This document shows, in pieces, positions 17,030 to 25,991 of a DNA stretch of 60,386 nt. The notes beneath the pieces are model-generated. The model was not told the DNA's origin, did not search any database, and saw only the letters and a list, made by a program, of their open reading frames with translations. Numbering within the stretch: the first letter of the stretch is position 1; the number at the start of each line of letters is the position of its first letter. Made by a program: the position numbers and the translations under genes. This DNA comes from CAYUHK01 sp964475165 (lineage in GTDB: Bacteria > Verrucomicrobiota > Kiritimatiellia > JAAZAB01): the NCBI GenBank assembly GCA_964475165.1, contig CAYYVN010000010.1, positions 1-60,386 of the forward strand. Reading direction: 5' to 3'.

Positions 17030-19171
17030 ATGCCGGTTAGTGTTTTTTATGAAGTCGCCACCCTGGTGCGCGCGGTGGATGCCCGGGCGCCGGAGACGGA
17101 TACGCTGACCATTGATTTCTTTGATACGCTGGTCGTTCGTCGTCTGGCCGATCCCGATCAGATCAAGATACCCGTAGCCCGCTTTCTGGCCGCGCGCGCC
17201 AGGCTGGCCGGCCTGAATTATGATTGGCAAACCTGTCTGCGGCTGCGAGCCGCAATAGAGCAGAGCCATCGCCAACGCAATGGGGCCCTGTATCCCGATC
17301 ATGAGGCTTGCTATCCGGAATTCATGGAGGAAGTGCTGCGGCGCATTTTTGGGGAGCAGTTCAACAGCCGTTTACTGGAGGAAGTTACCGATTGGGAACT
17401 GCGTCTGGAACAAGCGGTCATCGTGCCGCGGGCCGCTTTGCTGGATCTGATCCGGCGCTGGCATGCGCAGGGCAAACGCATCTGGGTCATGACGGATATC
17501 TATCTGCCGACTACCCATATCCGGCGTCTGGCGGCGGCGGCGGGGGTGCTGGCCTATCTGGAAGGGATCGTATCTTCGGCCGATGAATGCCAGGCCAAGG
17601 CTTCCGGGGCGGGGTTCCGGCGCCTGCAGGCCAAGCTGCAACTGGATCCGGCGCGTTGGATGCATGTGGGCGACAATCCTGTTTCGGATGGCCTGCAGCC
17701 GGCCCGCCTGGGGATCAGGGCTTTGGTGCTGCGGGACGCCAGCGAGCAGCATCGCAAAACTATCTATCGTCGCTATGCCGCCGCCGCCGCGGCGCGACCC
17801 TTTTGGAAGGGCCGCTTGATGCAGCAATGGCTGCTGCCGTTGGAAGATGAAAATATCCGGCGCGATCCTCGCGCTGCTTTTGGTTATGATTTATTTGGGC
17901 CTTTAACGGGTGGCTTCATTCAGCATATCGCCGAGCGAGCCCAGGCGCTGGGTTTGCGTCGGCTCTATTTTTTTTCGCGGGAAGGCCAGATGCTCATGCG
18001 GGCTTGGCAGCGGGCGGTGCCCTGGTTTTTCCCGCATGGCGGCGCGCCGCAAGCTCGTTATCTATATGTGAGCCGCGTGGCCTTGGCGAGCGCCACCTGC
18101 GCCCACCGCGGGTTGACCCGCAGCGATGCCCCGTTGGCGCTTTTACCGGCCACCAACCGCGATATCCGCGATATTTTCCGCGTATTTGGCCTGAGCTTGA
18201 GAGACCTGCAGGATTTTTTGGCGCGCCACGCTTTGGCCGTGGATGCCCCTTTGAATCCGCTTTATGCCGGTTGGCGAGAGCAAAACTGGCGGCGCTTTGA
18301 AGCGCTTTTGCAGGACGCCTCCTTTCAGGCGGCCGTGCAACAGCAAACTCAAGCTCAAGGCCGCTTGGTCGAGCGTTATCTGGAACAGGAAGGTTTTTTT
18401 GAGCTGCCGACGGTGGGGGTGGTGGATATCGGCTGGTTGGGCACCATCCAGCGCTTTCTCGCCGAAGCCATTGCGCATCGCACGGATAAGCCGCATATCC
18501 ACGGCTTCCTGCTCGGCTCCACCAGCGGCGCCGCCTTGCCCAGCATTGCCTGGAATCAGGTGGAAGGTTTCCTTTATGATCGTTCCCGTTCGAGCAGCAC
18601 CGGCCGAGCCATTACCTATGCGCTCGATATCTTCGAGGAAGCTTTGCGGGCACCCCATGCCGGCGTGATGGGTTATGCTGAACAGGGCGGGCGGATTGAG
18701 CCTGTCCTGCAGGCGGAAACTGATCCTGAACGCCTGGGGGAAATCGAGCAGAACGCACACTATGCGCCCCTGCAGGAGGCCATCCCGCCAGCCGTGGAGC
18801 GTTATGCGGCAGCGGTGACCTGTCTGGGTTTAACGGCGGCGGATAATCGCCCCTGGCTGAATCATCTGGTGACCATGCGTCTGGCCTTTCCGCGCCGCGC
18901 CGAGATGCAAAGCTTGCAGGTCAAGCATCATGCCGATCAGTATAGCGCCGCGCGCCAGCCGCCCCTGCGCGCCAGGCTGGAGCTGCTGCGCCTCTGGGAT
19001 TTGCCGCCCGCGCTGTTGCCTATCCCCGGATTGCGCCTGGCCTTTTATGCTTGGACGCTGGTGGGCTTGCCTTATGTGCAGCGGGCTGGCAATCTTATGC
19101 GAGGATTAAAAAACCAGGCGCGGAGGATTCTGCTGGGGCCGCCGCAAGCTGCGGGGGGCGTTCCAGATTAG
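17030..19171 (+). CDS. large HAD-superfamily protein of glycan loci
   Basis: 713 residues. The N-terminal about 260 form a HAD hydrolase: motif I TIDFFDTLVVRR, motif II VMTDIYLP, and motif IV VGDNPVSDGLQPARLG. The rest begins LFGPLTGGFIQHIAERAQ and contains RRLYFFSREGQML and VGVVDIGWLGTIQRFL. This arrangement resembles the COG5610-type predicted HAD proteins that occur beside glycosyltransferases. HAD chemistry suggests phosphate removal or transfer on a sugar or lipid-linked intermediate, but no activity is established. Its position between two GT2 genes supports a surface-glycan role. No transmembrane segments are obvious. Confidence 0.8.
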   Translation: MPVSVFYEVATLVRAVDARAPETDTLTIDFFDTLVVRRLADPDQIKIPVARFLAARARLAGLNYDWQTCLRLRAAIEQSHRQRNGALYPDHEACYPEFMEEVLRRIFGEQFNSRLLEEVTDWELRLEQAVIVPRAALLDLIRRWHAQGKRIWVMTDIYLPTTHIRRLAAAAGVLAYLEGIVSSADECQAKASGAGFRRLQAKLQLDPARWMHVGDNPVSDGLQPARLGIRALVLRDASEQHRKTIYRRYAAAAAARPFWKGRLMQQWLLPLEDENIRRDPRAAFGYDLFGPLTGGFIQHIAERAQALGLRRLYFFSREGQMLMRAWQRAVPWFFPHGGAPQARYLYVSRVALASATCAHRGLTRSDAPLALLPATNRDIRDIFRVFGLSLRDLQDFLARHALAVDAPLNPLYAGWREQNWRRFEALLQDASFQAAVQQQTQAQGRLVERYLEQEGFFELPTVGVVDIGWLGTIQRFLAEAIAHRTDKPHIHGFLLGSTSGAALPSIAWNQVEGFLYDRSRSSSTGRAITYALDIFEEALRAPHAGVMGYAEQGGRIEPVLQAETDPERLGEIEQNAHYAPLQEAIPPAVERYAAAVTCLGLTAADNRPWLNHLVTMRLAFPRRAEMQSLQVKHHADQYSAARQPPLRARLELLRLWDLPPALLPIPGLRLAFYAWTLVGLPYVQRAGNLMRGLKNQARRILLGPPQAAGGVPD

Positions 19172-19222
19172 CCTTGGAAGCTTTCCAAGGCACCTGTTAT
19201 CCTGCTTGCAAGCGAGGAGTTG

Positions 19223-19474
19223 ATGCAATTAACCAATCAAGGATTTGATGTGGCCGGGCATACGATCAGCCGCACTTGGCGGCTGGCACCGGTATATGCC
19301 TTGATTCCGCTGGGCCGGCGCGGTCGTGGTGGCGGCCCGGGTTGGTGGCTGTGCGCCTGGCTCTGGCTCTGGCATCGGTGGGGCGGGCAGCTTTGGCGCT
19401 GCGTGATGCGCTTTGAAACACAAGCCTTATGGATTTATGCCAGGCTGGCGCGCTGGCGCCGCCGGACCAACTGA
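19223..19474 (+). CDS. small tryptophan-rich protein (possible)
   Basis: 83-codon frame between the HAD gene and the two-domain glycosyltransferase. GAGGAG lies 3 bases before the ATG and the stop is 4 bases before the next start, as expected for translational coupling. The product is basic and unusually rich in Trp (WWLCAWLWLWHRWGG), ending RWRRRTN, which would suit a peripheral or membrane-bound peptide. I recognise no family, and Trp/Arg richness can also arise from GC-rich non-coding DNA. Confidence 0.4.
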   Translation: MQLTNQGFDVAGHTISRTWRLAPVYALIPLGRRGRGGGPGWWLCAWLWLWHRWGGQLWRCVMRFETQALWIYARLARWRRRTN

Positions 19475-19478
19475 TGGC

Positions 19479-21194
19479 ATGAAAAATATTTTTCTATTGC
19501 CCTGGTTTTTCGCGCGCGTCTGCTGGCGGCAAGGGCTGCATAAGGCGCTCCAAATGGCCTTGGCCCAAATCAAATCTTGGCTGGGGCAGACCAACGATAG
19601 ATTCCCACGCCGGTCGCCTTCCAATGCCGCCGCCTATGTGCACTTGCTCAAGTGCCGGCCCCTGATCTCCATCGTCATGCCGGTCTATAATTCCTGCTGG
19701 CTGGCTGAGGCCGTGGAGAGCGTGCGGCGCCAAAGCTATGCGGACTGGGAACTGCTCCTGGTGGATGACGCCTCGGATAATCCTCTGACGTTGCAGGTGT
19801 TGCAATCCCTTGCCGCGGAGCGGCGCGTAAAGCTCTTACGTCAGGCGCGCCAGGGGGGCATCAGCGCCGCTACTAACGCTGCTCTGGCTGTGGCGACCGG
19901 CGATTATGTGGCCTTCATGGATCATGATGATCTCTTGCATCATGATGCCCTGGCCCTGTTTGTGCGGGCCCTGAACGCTGGCTATGAAGCGGATGTCTTT
20001 TATACGGATGAAGAGCGCCTGGATATGCAGCAGCGTATCGTGAACAGTGTGCGCAAATGCGAGGTATCCCTGGATCTGCTCTTATCCGGCAATCTGGTGG
20101 GCCATTTATGCATCATCCGGCGTGCGGCCCTCAGCCGGCTGGGCCCCTTGAACTCAGCCTATGACGGTGCTCAGGATCATGATCTGGTTCTGCGCGCGCT
20201 GGAACAGGGCCTGCGCTTTCAGCATTTGCCCCTTTTGCTTTATGGTTGGCGGCAGCATGGTCAATCTTTCTCCGCCGATATACGCTCCGCCGGCCAAGCC
20301 TGGCCGCGGGCCTATCTCAGTGGTAAGGCCGTGATAGAGGACTATCTGCGCCGCCAGGCCATAGCGGCGCAAGTCACCGATGATGCTTTCCCCTGGTATC
20401 GGATTCGCTATCCTCTGCCTGACCCGCCGGTGGAGGTGGCTATCATCGTGCCTTTCAAGGATCAGCCGGAGCGCTTGCAGACCCTTTTGGATAGCATGGC
20501 TCGGACAAGCTATGCGCCTTACCGCCTGTTTCTGGTGAATAACCGCTCAGTGGCAGCTGAGACTCACGCCTATCTGGAGCGGTTGCGCGCCGATCCGCGC
20601 CTGACCCTGCTGGATTTCGACGAGCCTTTCAATTATTCGCGTTTACATAACGAGGTGGTCAAGAAAATCCCCAACGAAATCCTGCTCTTTCTGAATAACG
20701 ATATGGAGATCATCCAGTCCGATTGGCTGGAAGCCATGTTGGAACATATCCATCGCCCGGGCGTGGGCGCGGTGGGCTGCAGATTGATCGGGCCCCGGCG
20801 TACCCTCCAGCATGCCGGCCTGGCTTTTAATCCCAGCGTGTTCAGCTGCGTGGCGCAGGTGGATGCGGCTGATGATTTTCTGGCGCGCGTCCAGCGCGAA
20901 GTCTCAGGTGTGACCGCCGCCTGCATGTTGATTCGCAAGTCGGCCTTTGAAGAGGTGGGGGGATTCGATGAGCTGCATTTTCCAATCGGCTTTTCAGATG
21001 CTGATCTCTGCCTGCGCCTGCGGCGCTCCGGCTACAAAATCATCTATACGCCCTTCGCCGAGCTGCTGCATGCTGCATCGGCTACGCGCGGGCTGCAGGA
21101 TGAAAACTACGAGATCACCACTCTCTTTCAGCGTTATATCGGGCCGACGCCCCTGAACGATCCTCATTATCCCACCCAATTCCTGCGCAGCTGA
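19479..21194 (+). CDS. two-domain GT2 glycosyltransferase
   Basis: 571 residues with two tandem GT-A domains. Domain 1 (about 60-290): PLISIVMPVYNSCWLAEAV, LLLVDDASDNP, AFMDHDDLLHHDAL. Domain 2 (about 320-560): VAIIVPFKDQPERLQTLL, LFLVNNRS, EILLFLNNDMEI, GFDELHFPIGFSDADLCLRL. This double arrangement is typical of O-antigen and rhamnan-type synthases that add two linkages alternately. Start chosen at ATG 19479 (MKNIFLLPWFF); a longer upstream frame overlaps the small ORF. It is the last gene of the cassette; no flippase or ABC exporter is visible. Confidence 0.9.
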   Translation: MKNIFLLPWFFARVCWRQGLHKALQMALAQIKSWLGQTNDRFPRRSPSNAAAYVHLLKCRPLISIVMPVYNSCWLAEAVESVRRQSYADWELLLVDDASDNPLTLQVLQSLAAERRVKLLRQARQGGISAATNAALAVATGDYVAFMDHDDLLHHDALALFVRALNAGYEADVFYTDEERLDMQQRIVNSVRKCEVSLDLLLSGNLVGHLCIIRRAALSRLGPLNSAYDGAQDHDLVLRALEQGLRFQHLPLLLYGWRQHGQSFSADIRSAGQAWPRAYLSGKAVIEDYLRRQAIAAQVTDDAFPWYRIRYPLPDPPVEVAIIVPFKDQPERLQTLLDSMARTSYAPYRLFLVNNRSVAAETHAYLERLRADPRLTLLDFDEPFNYSRLHNEVVKKIPNEILLFLNNDMEIIQSDWLEAMLEHIHRPGVGAVGCRLIGPRRTLQHAGLAFNPSVFSCVAQVDAADDFLARVQREVSGVTAACMLIRKSAFEEVGGFDELHFPIGFSDADLCLRLRRSGYKIIYTPFAELLHAASATRGLQDENYEITTLFQRYIGPTPLNDPHYPTQFLRS

Positions 21195-21331
21195 TCGCTA
21201 AGAGAGGCCTGGCTGACCGGCAGATTGTCCTTGATTTCAGATGGCGCTCCGCTTATGTTCCCTGGCTGGTTTAGCGGGTGCTGGCTTAGGAGGGCTCTCG
21301 GCATCCGCGCCAGGATGGGGAGAGCAGAACA

Positions 21332-23491
21332 ATGCAGCGCCAAGCCAAGCGTCTCAAAGCTAAAACAGGCTCCCGCAAGGGGTCCCGCACCGGGCCGCCC
21401 CAAGGTTGCCGCGCCCAAGCTATGCAGGCGCTTTTCGGCGAGAATGTTTTCAGCCTCAAAACCATGCGCCATTATCTTTCGGCCCAGGCATATCGGGCCT
21501 TGTTGGCCGCTTTTGGCCGGGGTGGCAGCTTGGAGCGGCGCCAGGCTGATGAAGTGGCCGCGGCCATGAAAACCTGGGCTCTGGAAAAAGGCGCCACCCA
21601 TTTTACCCATTGGTTCCAGCCTCTCACCGGGGCCACTGCCGAAAAGCATGAGGCTTTTATCATGCCCGATCGTGAAGGCGGAGCCATCCTGCATTTTTCC
21701 GGAGCCGATCTCATTCGCGGCGAATCGGACGCCTCCAACTTTCCTTCCGGCGGGTTGCGGGCGACCTTCGAAGCCCGCGGCTACACGGCCTGGGATCCGA
21801 CCAGCCCGGCCTTTATCAAGGAAAGCGCCCAAGGCGCCACGCTGTGCATCCCCACCATCTTTTGCGGTTATCATGGCGAGGCGCTCGATAAAAAAACGCC
21901 TCTGCTGCGTTCCCTGGATGCGCTCTCCCGGCAGGTTTGCCGGCTGGGAAAACTGTTCGGCCTGGTCGAAAAGGGTCGGCCGATCTATGCCACGCTGGGG
22001 GCGGAACAGGAATATTTTTTGATCGATAAAAAACTGCATGCGCAGCGCCTGGACCTCTTGCAGACCGGGCGGACTTTATTTGGGCGCAAGCCGGCTAAAC
22101 ATCAACAGATGGAGGATCATTATTTTGGAGCGATCAAGCCACGCGTCATGGCCTTCATGTGTGAATTGGATCGCACCCTCTGGCGTTTGGGGGTGCCAGC
22201 CAAGACCCGCCACAATGAGGCCTGCCCGGGGCAATTTGAAATCGCGCCGGTTTATGAGGAAATCAATCTGGCGGTTGATCATAATATGTTGCTGATGGAA
22301 GTCTTGCATGAGACAGCCGCCAAGCATGGTTTTGCCTGCCTGCTGCATGAAAAACCCTTCGCTGGGGTCAGCGGTTCCGGCAAGCATAATAATTGGTCAA
22401 TCGTGGGGCCGGATGGTAAGAACTGGCTGGCTCCCGGGGATAATCCTCATGAGAATGCCAAATTCCTGATCATGATCGGTGCGCTTATGCAGGCGGTGGA
22501 TCGGCGCGCCAATGTCTTGCGCGCCACAGTGGCTACGGCCGGCAATGATCATCGCCTGGGCGCCAATGAAGCGCCACCGGCGATCATCTCCATCTTCCTG
22601 GGCGAACAATTGACCGATATCATTACACAGCTAGAGCAGGGGGCCCCTCAGCACTCCAAGAAGGCCGGCCTGCTCCAGGTGGGTCTTTCGGCTCTGCCCA
22701 ATCTCCCTCGTGATGCCACCGATCGCAATCGCACTTCGCCCTTTGCTTTTACGGGCAATAAGTTTGAGTTTCGCGCGGTGGGCGCCAGCCAGAGCTGCGC
22801 GGGATCAAATGTGGCTTTGAATATTATCGTGGCCGAAGCTTTGGATGATATTTGCACCCGGCTGGAGAAGGCGGTGGCCGCCGGCCAGGATTTCCATGAA
22901 GCTCTGCAGGCCCTGCTGCGGGATATCGTTAAAAAACATAAACGGATTATTTTTAATGGCGATAACTATTCAGCCGCCTGGCGCCAGGAAGCCGCGCGGC
23001 GCGGGTTACCCAATGTGCCGACAACGCCCCAAGCTTTAGGGGCTTTCATTGAGCCGGATGTGATAGCTTTGTTTGCCAAATATGGGGTCTTGTCCGAACG
23101 CGAGCTGCGCTCGCGCTACGAGGTCTACCTGGATATCTATCATAAAACTGTGACCATCGAAGCTGAATGTGCCTTGACGATCGCCAGAACCCTGATCGTG
23201 CCGGCGGCGCTCCATTACGAAGGCCAACTGGCCCGCACCCTCAAGGATCTGATGAGCCTCAAGCTGGCGCCACCGCCCGCCCAGCAAAAACTGCTGGCCG
23301 CGCTGATGGCCGCCACGGAGCTGCTCTTACAACGTCTGGAGCAGCTGGAAGCGGTCTTGGCCCGGCCGCGGCCGAGCGCCGCGTTGCGGGCCTTAGCGGC
23401 CTTGCGCGAAGTGGTTGACCAGCTGGAAGGCCTCTTGCCGGATCAGCAATGGCCGCTGCCCTCCTATGCCGAGATGCTCTTTATGCTCTGA
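21332..23491 (+). CDS. glnN: type III glutamine synthetase
   Basis: Makes glutamine from glutamate, ammonia and ATP. The 719-residue length and motifs fit GSIII rather than GSI: FTHWFQPLTGATAEKHEAF, FPSGGLRATFEARGYTAWD, GAEQEYFLIDK, NEACPGQFEIAPVYEE, HEKPFAGVSGSGKHNNWS, and RTSPFAFTGNKFEFRAVG. The C-terminal extension (RSRYEVYLDIYHKTV) is typical of the type. About 30 basic residues precede the family start. GGGGAGAG precedes the ATG. It stands alone: no glnB, ntr genes or adenylyltransferase are visible. Confidence 0.95.
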   Translation: MQRQAKRLKAKTGSRKGSRTGPPQGCRAQAMQALFGENVFSLKTMRHYLSAQAYRALLAAFGRGGSLERRQADEVAAAMKTWALEKGATHFTHWFQPLTGATAEKHEAFIMPDREGGAILHFSGADLIRGESDASNFPSGGLRATFEARGYTAWDPTSPAFIKESAQGATLCIPTIFCGYHGEALDKKTPLLRSLDALSRQVCRLGKLFGLVEKGRPIYATLGAEQEYFLIDKKLHAQRLDLLQTGRTLFGRKPAKHQQMEDHYFGAIKPRVMAFMCELDRTLWRLGVPAKTRHNEACPGQFEIAPVYEEINLAVDHNMLLMEVLHETAAKHGFACLLHEKPFAGVSGSGKHNNWSIVGPDGKNWLAPGDNPHENAKFLIMIGALMQAVDRRANVLRATVATAGNDHRLGANEAPPAIISIFLGEQLTDIITQLEQGAPQHSKKAGLLQVGLSALPNLPRDATDRNRTSPFAFTGNKFEFRAVGASQSCAGSNVALNIIVAEALDDICTRLEKAVAAGQDFHEALQALLRDIVKKHKRIIFNGDNYSAAWRQEAARRGLPNVPTTPQALGAFIEPDVIALFAKYGVLSERELRSRYEVYLDIYHKTVTIEAECALTIARTLIVPAALHYEGQLARTLKDLMSLKLAPPPAQQKLLAALMAATELLLQRLEQLEAVLARPRPSAALRALAALREVVDQLEGLLPDQQWPLPSYAEMLFML

Positions 23492-23557
23492 AGCTCGGGA
23501 GGTGCTTGGCCGGCTGCGTCACCCCGGAGCACTGAGCGCGCGCCGGGCCAGCTTGGC

Positions 23558-24190
23558 TTAATCTTCTGTTGCCAGAAAAGGATTGCTGCGGAGCTCAGTG
23601 GCGAGTGTGCTGGAAGGGCCGTGCCCCGGATAGAGACGTGTGGCCGGCGGCAGGCGCCTTAATTTTTTCAGGGATTGATTTAAGAGCCGACCATTGCCCC
23701 CGGGCAGATCGGTGCGCCCCACTGAGCCTCGGAATAAAGTATCTCCGGTGAAAAGAATGGCTGCCGTCGCAAAATGATAGCATAGCCCACCGGGTGAGTG
23801 GCCCGGGGTGGTGATGATCTGGCAGGTTAAATCGGCGGCGCTCCAGAGTGTATCATCCTGAATCAAGTGGGCGGCGGTCGGCGGCCGTTGGGGTACGGCA
23901 TAATAGGGCGGGATTTGATTGGTGGCCGCAAAGGCCCAGCGGTAATCGGCGGCATGCATGAGGTAGGGCGCCGGGTGATGTCGCTGGAGGGCGGCGAGGG
24001 CGCTGAGGTGATCGGCATGGCCATGCGTGAGCAGATAGGCGGCCACGGTGAGTTGCTTGGCTGCGAGCGCTTCCTGGAGCATGGCGGCATCGGCCCCGGG
24101 ATCCAGTACCAGCGCTTGGCGTTGCGCGCCCCAGATCAGATAGCAGTTGACTTGGAACGGCCCCACTTCAATACATTTAATGGATGGCAT
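23558..24190 (-). CDS. metallo-beta-lactamase-fold hydrolase (glyoxalase II-like)
   Basis: 210-residue hydrolase. Metal-binding motifs are complete: LLTHGHADHLSA (HXHXDH), TTPGHSPGG, LFTGDTLFRGSVGRTDLPGG and a C-terminal YPGHG. Short single-domain proteins of this kind hydrolyse thioesters such as S-lactoylglutathione or related low-molecular-weight thiol adducts, but substrate cannot be read from sequence. Start given as ATG 24190; a TTG three codons upstream (24199) with AAGG four bases before it is a reasonable alternative. It converges on the glutamine synthetase gene. The 279 bases before the next gene hold no gene I can see. Confidence 0.85.
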   Translation of the reverse strand: MPSIKCIEVGPFQVNCYLIWGAQRQALVLDPGADAAMLQEALAAKQLTVAAYLLTHGHADHLSALAALQRHHPAPYLMHAADYRWAFAATNQIPPYYAVPQRPPTAAHLIQDDTLWSAADLTCQIITTPGHSPGGLCYHFATAAILFTGDTLFRGSVGRTDLPGGNGRLLNQSLKKLRRLPPATRLYPGHGPSSTLATELRSNPFLATED

Positions 24191-24469
24191 AGACTTCAAG
24201 CTGCCTTATTTTGCGGGCGTGGTCAAGCCGCATAAAAGCTTGAAGGCTTACTTGGTAATCGCTATCTTGCAATCCGCTATGCCAGCATGTTGGCCGAGGG
24301 GATAAGCACGCCCCCCGTTCAGCGGCTCAGGCGGATAACGAATGGATTAACGGCCCTTAAGCGCAGCGCTGCGCGTTCCCGTGGGTGCTAAGCGTTTCGA
24401 TTGTTGAGTTCAAAATATCTACTGCACTCCGCTTGAGGGGAGCGCGCGGGAGACTCACATTAAAAGATT

Positions 24470-25966
24470 ATGCCTGCATCGGTTAAAAATCATTCCATTG
24501 AAACACCACCCCAGATCGCTGGCTATGAGGTCCTGAATAAGCTTGGGCAGGGGGGCACCTCTTCGGTCTGGAAAGCCCGCCAAGTATCCTTGGGGCGCAT
24601 GGTGGTGATCAAGGTGCTTTCCGAGCATCTGGTGCATGACCCAGACGATATTCAGCTTTTCAAACGCGAGGCCATGATTGCCGCCGGCCTGAAGCATCCC
24701 GGTATAGTGCAAGTGCATGACTTCGGGCGTTATCAATCCGGCTATTATTTCATCATGGAATATATTTCCGGCTACAGTGTCGGAGACTGGCTGCGGCGCA
24801 AGGGCAAGTTGGATGAGGTTAATGCACTGATCATCGCCCATTGTGTGGGCGATGCACTGCAGCATTCCTGGGAGCAGGCCACGGTTATCCATTGCGATAT
24901 CAAACCCGATAACATCATGGTGGATGGCGATGGCACGATTAAAGTCACCGATCTGGGGCTGGCCCAAATGGTTAGTTCGATGACTCCGGCGACTTCGGCG
25001 GACCAGGAAATCTATCTGATGGGAACGCCTAATTATATGTCGCCGGAACAGGCCCGCGGAGAAAAGAACCTCGATTGCCGCACGGATATCTATGCCTTAG
25101 GCGCCACCCTGCACCATATCCTTAGCGGTCGTTTGCCTTTTGGAACAGGCGATCCGCAAACGATCATTGCGCGCCAGTTGCACGAAGTCCTTCCCAATCC
25201 GTGCACATTGAATCCGCTGATCTCCGCTGGCTGCGGGCAATTGATCATGAAAATGTTGGCCAAAAATGTCACGGAACGCTATCAAAATTGGCCCGAAACC
25301 CTGGCCGAGATCGTGCGTTTGGAAAAGGAAGCTTTGCGGGCTCAAGCCCGAGCAACATCGCCCAGCGCCGGGGGTGTAGAGCGTTCCTCTTTAACCATCC
25401 CCTTGCAGGTGTTTGATGAGCAAGCAGTTTCCGGCACGGCAGCGCCAGCATCGTCTGCGCCGGCGGCGCGTGGACGCGCTTGTCCCCATTGTGGCAGAAG
25501 CATTGGCACGCAAGCTGCCTTTTGCCAACATTGCGGTAAAGCCATTGTCGCTGCTGCCTCCCAGCCGGCCGGGGCCACTCAAAAGCGTAAAATAAAACTG
25601 AAGGCGCCGCCGCCCTCGTCGGAAGCCGTTCCGCCAGCCTCGGCAGTTTTACCCAAGCCTTCGCCCTTGCCCAAGCACTCGTTCGGGCAGCTGCTTTGGT
25701 CGGCCCTGAAAACCTTGCTTTCCCTGGCCTTACTGGTGCTCTTGAGCATCTATGCCTATCAGAAGCTGGTTAAAGGGCGGGATATCATGGTACCGGCGCG
25801 GGTCTGGTTCGCCAAACAGGCTTGGCCGGCCTGGCGCCAGTTGCCAGAGCAAAATGCACAGTGGCTGAAAAATAAGGGTGGCTGGTTGGATAACAGCCGC
25901 CAATGGATAGCTGACCGGCTGGAGCGCCGCGCGACCCCTCCGCAGGAATCCTCGCCCGAGGAATAG
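24470..25966 (+). CDS. transmembrane Ser/Thr protein kinase with zinc ribbon
   Basis: 498 residues. Kinase domain at about 18-285: GQGGTSSVWKAR glycine loop, catalytic lysine in VVIKVL, catalytic loop HCDIKPDN (141-148), metal loop DLG, activation end GTPNYMSPEQARG. The HRD arginine is Cys, making it a non-RD kinase, which may not depend on activation-loop phosphorylation. At about 338-356 a zinc ribbon CPHCGRS...CQHCG follows, then a Pro-rich linker, one membrane helix (about 408-430, LLSLALLVLLSIYAY) and about 70 external residues. PVC bacteria carry many such kinases; targets unknown. The upstream 279 bases include a 14-base palindrome and no gene. Confidence 0.9.
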   Translation: MPASVKNHSIETPPQIAGYEVLNKLGQGGTSSVWKARQVSLGRMVVIKVLSEHLVHDPDDIQLFKREAMIAAGLKHPGIVQVHDFGRYQSGYYFIMEYISGYSVGDWLRRKGKLDEVNALIIAHCVGDALQHSWEQATVIHCDIKPDNIMVDGDGTIKVTDLGLAQMVSSMTPATSADQEIYLMGTPNYMSPEQARGEKNLDCRTDIYALGATLHHILSGRLPFGTGDPQTIIARQLHEVLPNPCTLNPLISAGCGQLIMKMLAKNVTERYQNWPETLAEIVRLEKEALRAQARATSPSAGGVERSSLTIPLQVFDEQAVSGTAAPASSAPAARGRACPHCGRSIGTQAAFCQHCGKAIVAAASQPAGATQKRKIKLKAPPPSSEAVPPASAVLPKPSPLPKHSFGQLLWSALKTLLSLALLVLLSIYAYQKLVKGRDIMVPARVWFAKQAWPAWRQLPEQNAQWLKNKGGWLDNSRQWIADRLERRATPPQESSPEE

Positions 25967-25991
25967 CTTGGAGCTGGCGCAGGTTAGGGGC

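Noticed and set aside
21167..22039. 290-codon minus-strand frame opposite the glutamine synthetase start
   Set aside because: Antisense shadow without ribosome site or recognisable domains.
24361..24374. Palindrome GCGCAGCGCTGCGC upstream of the kinase gene
   Set aside because: Perfect but short and in GC-rich DNA; no repeated copy or promoter context, so it may be chance.
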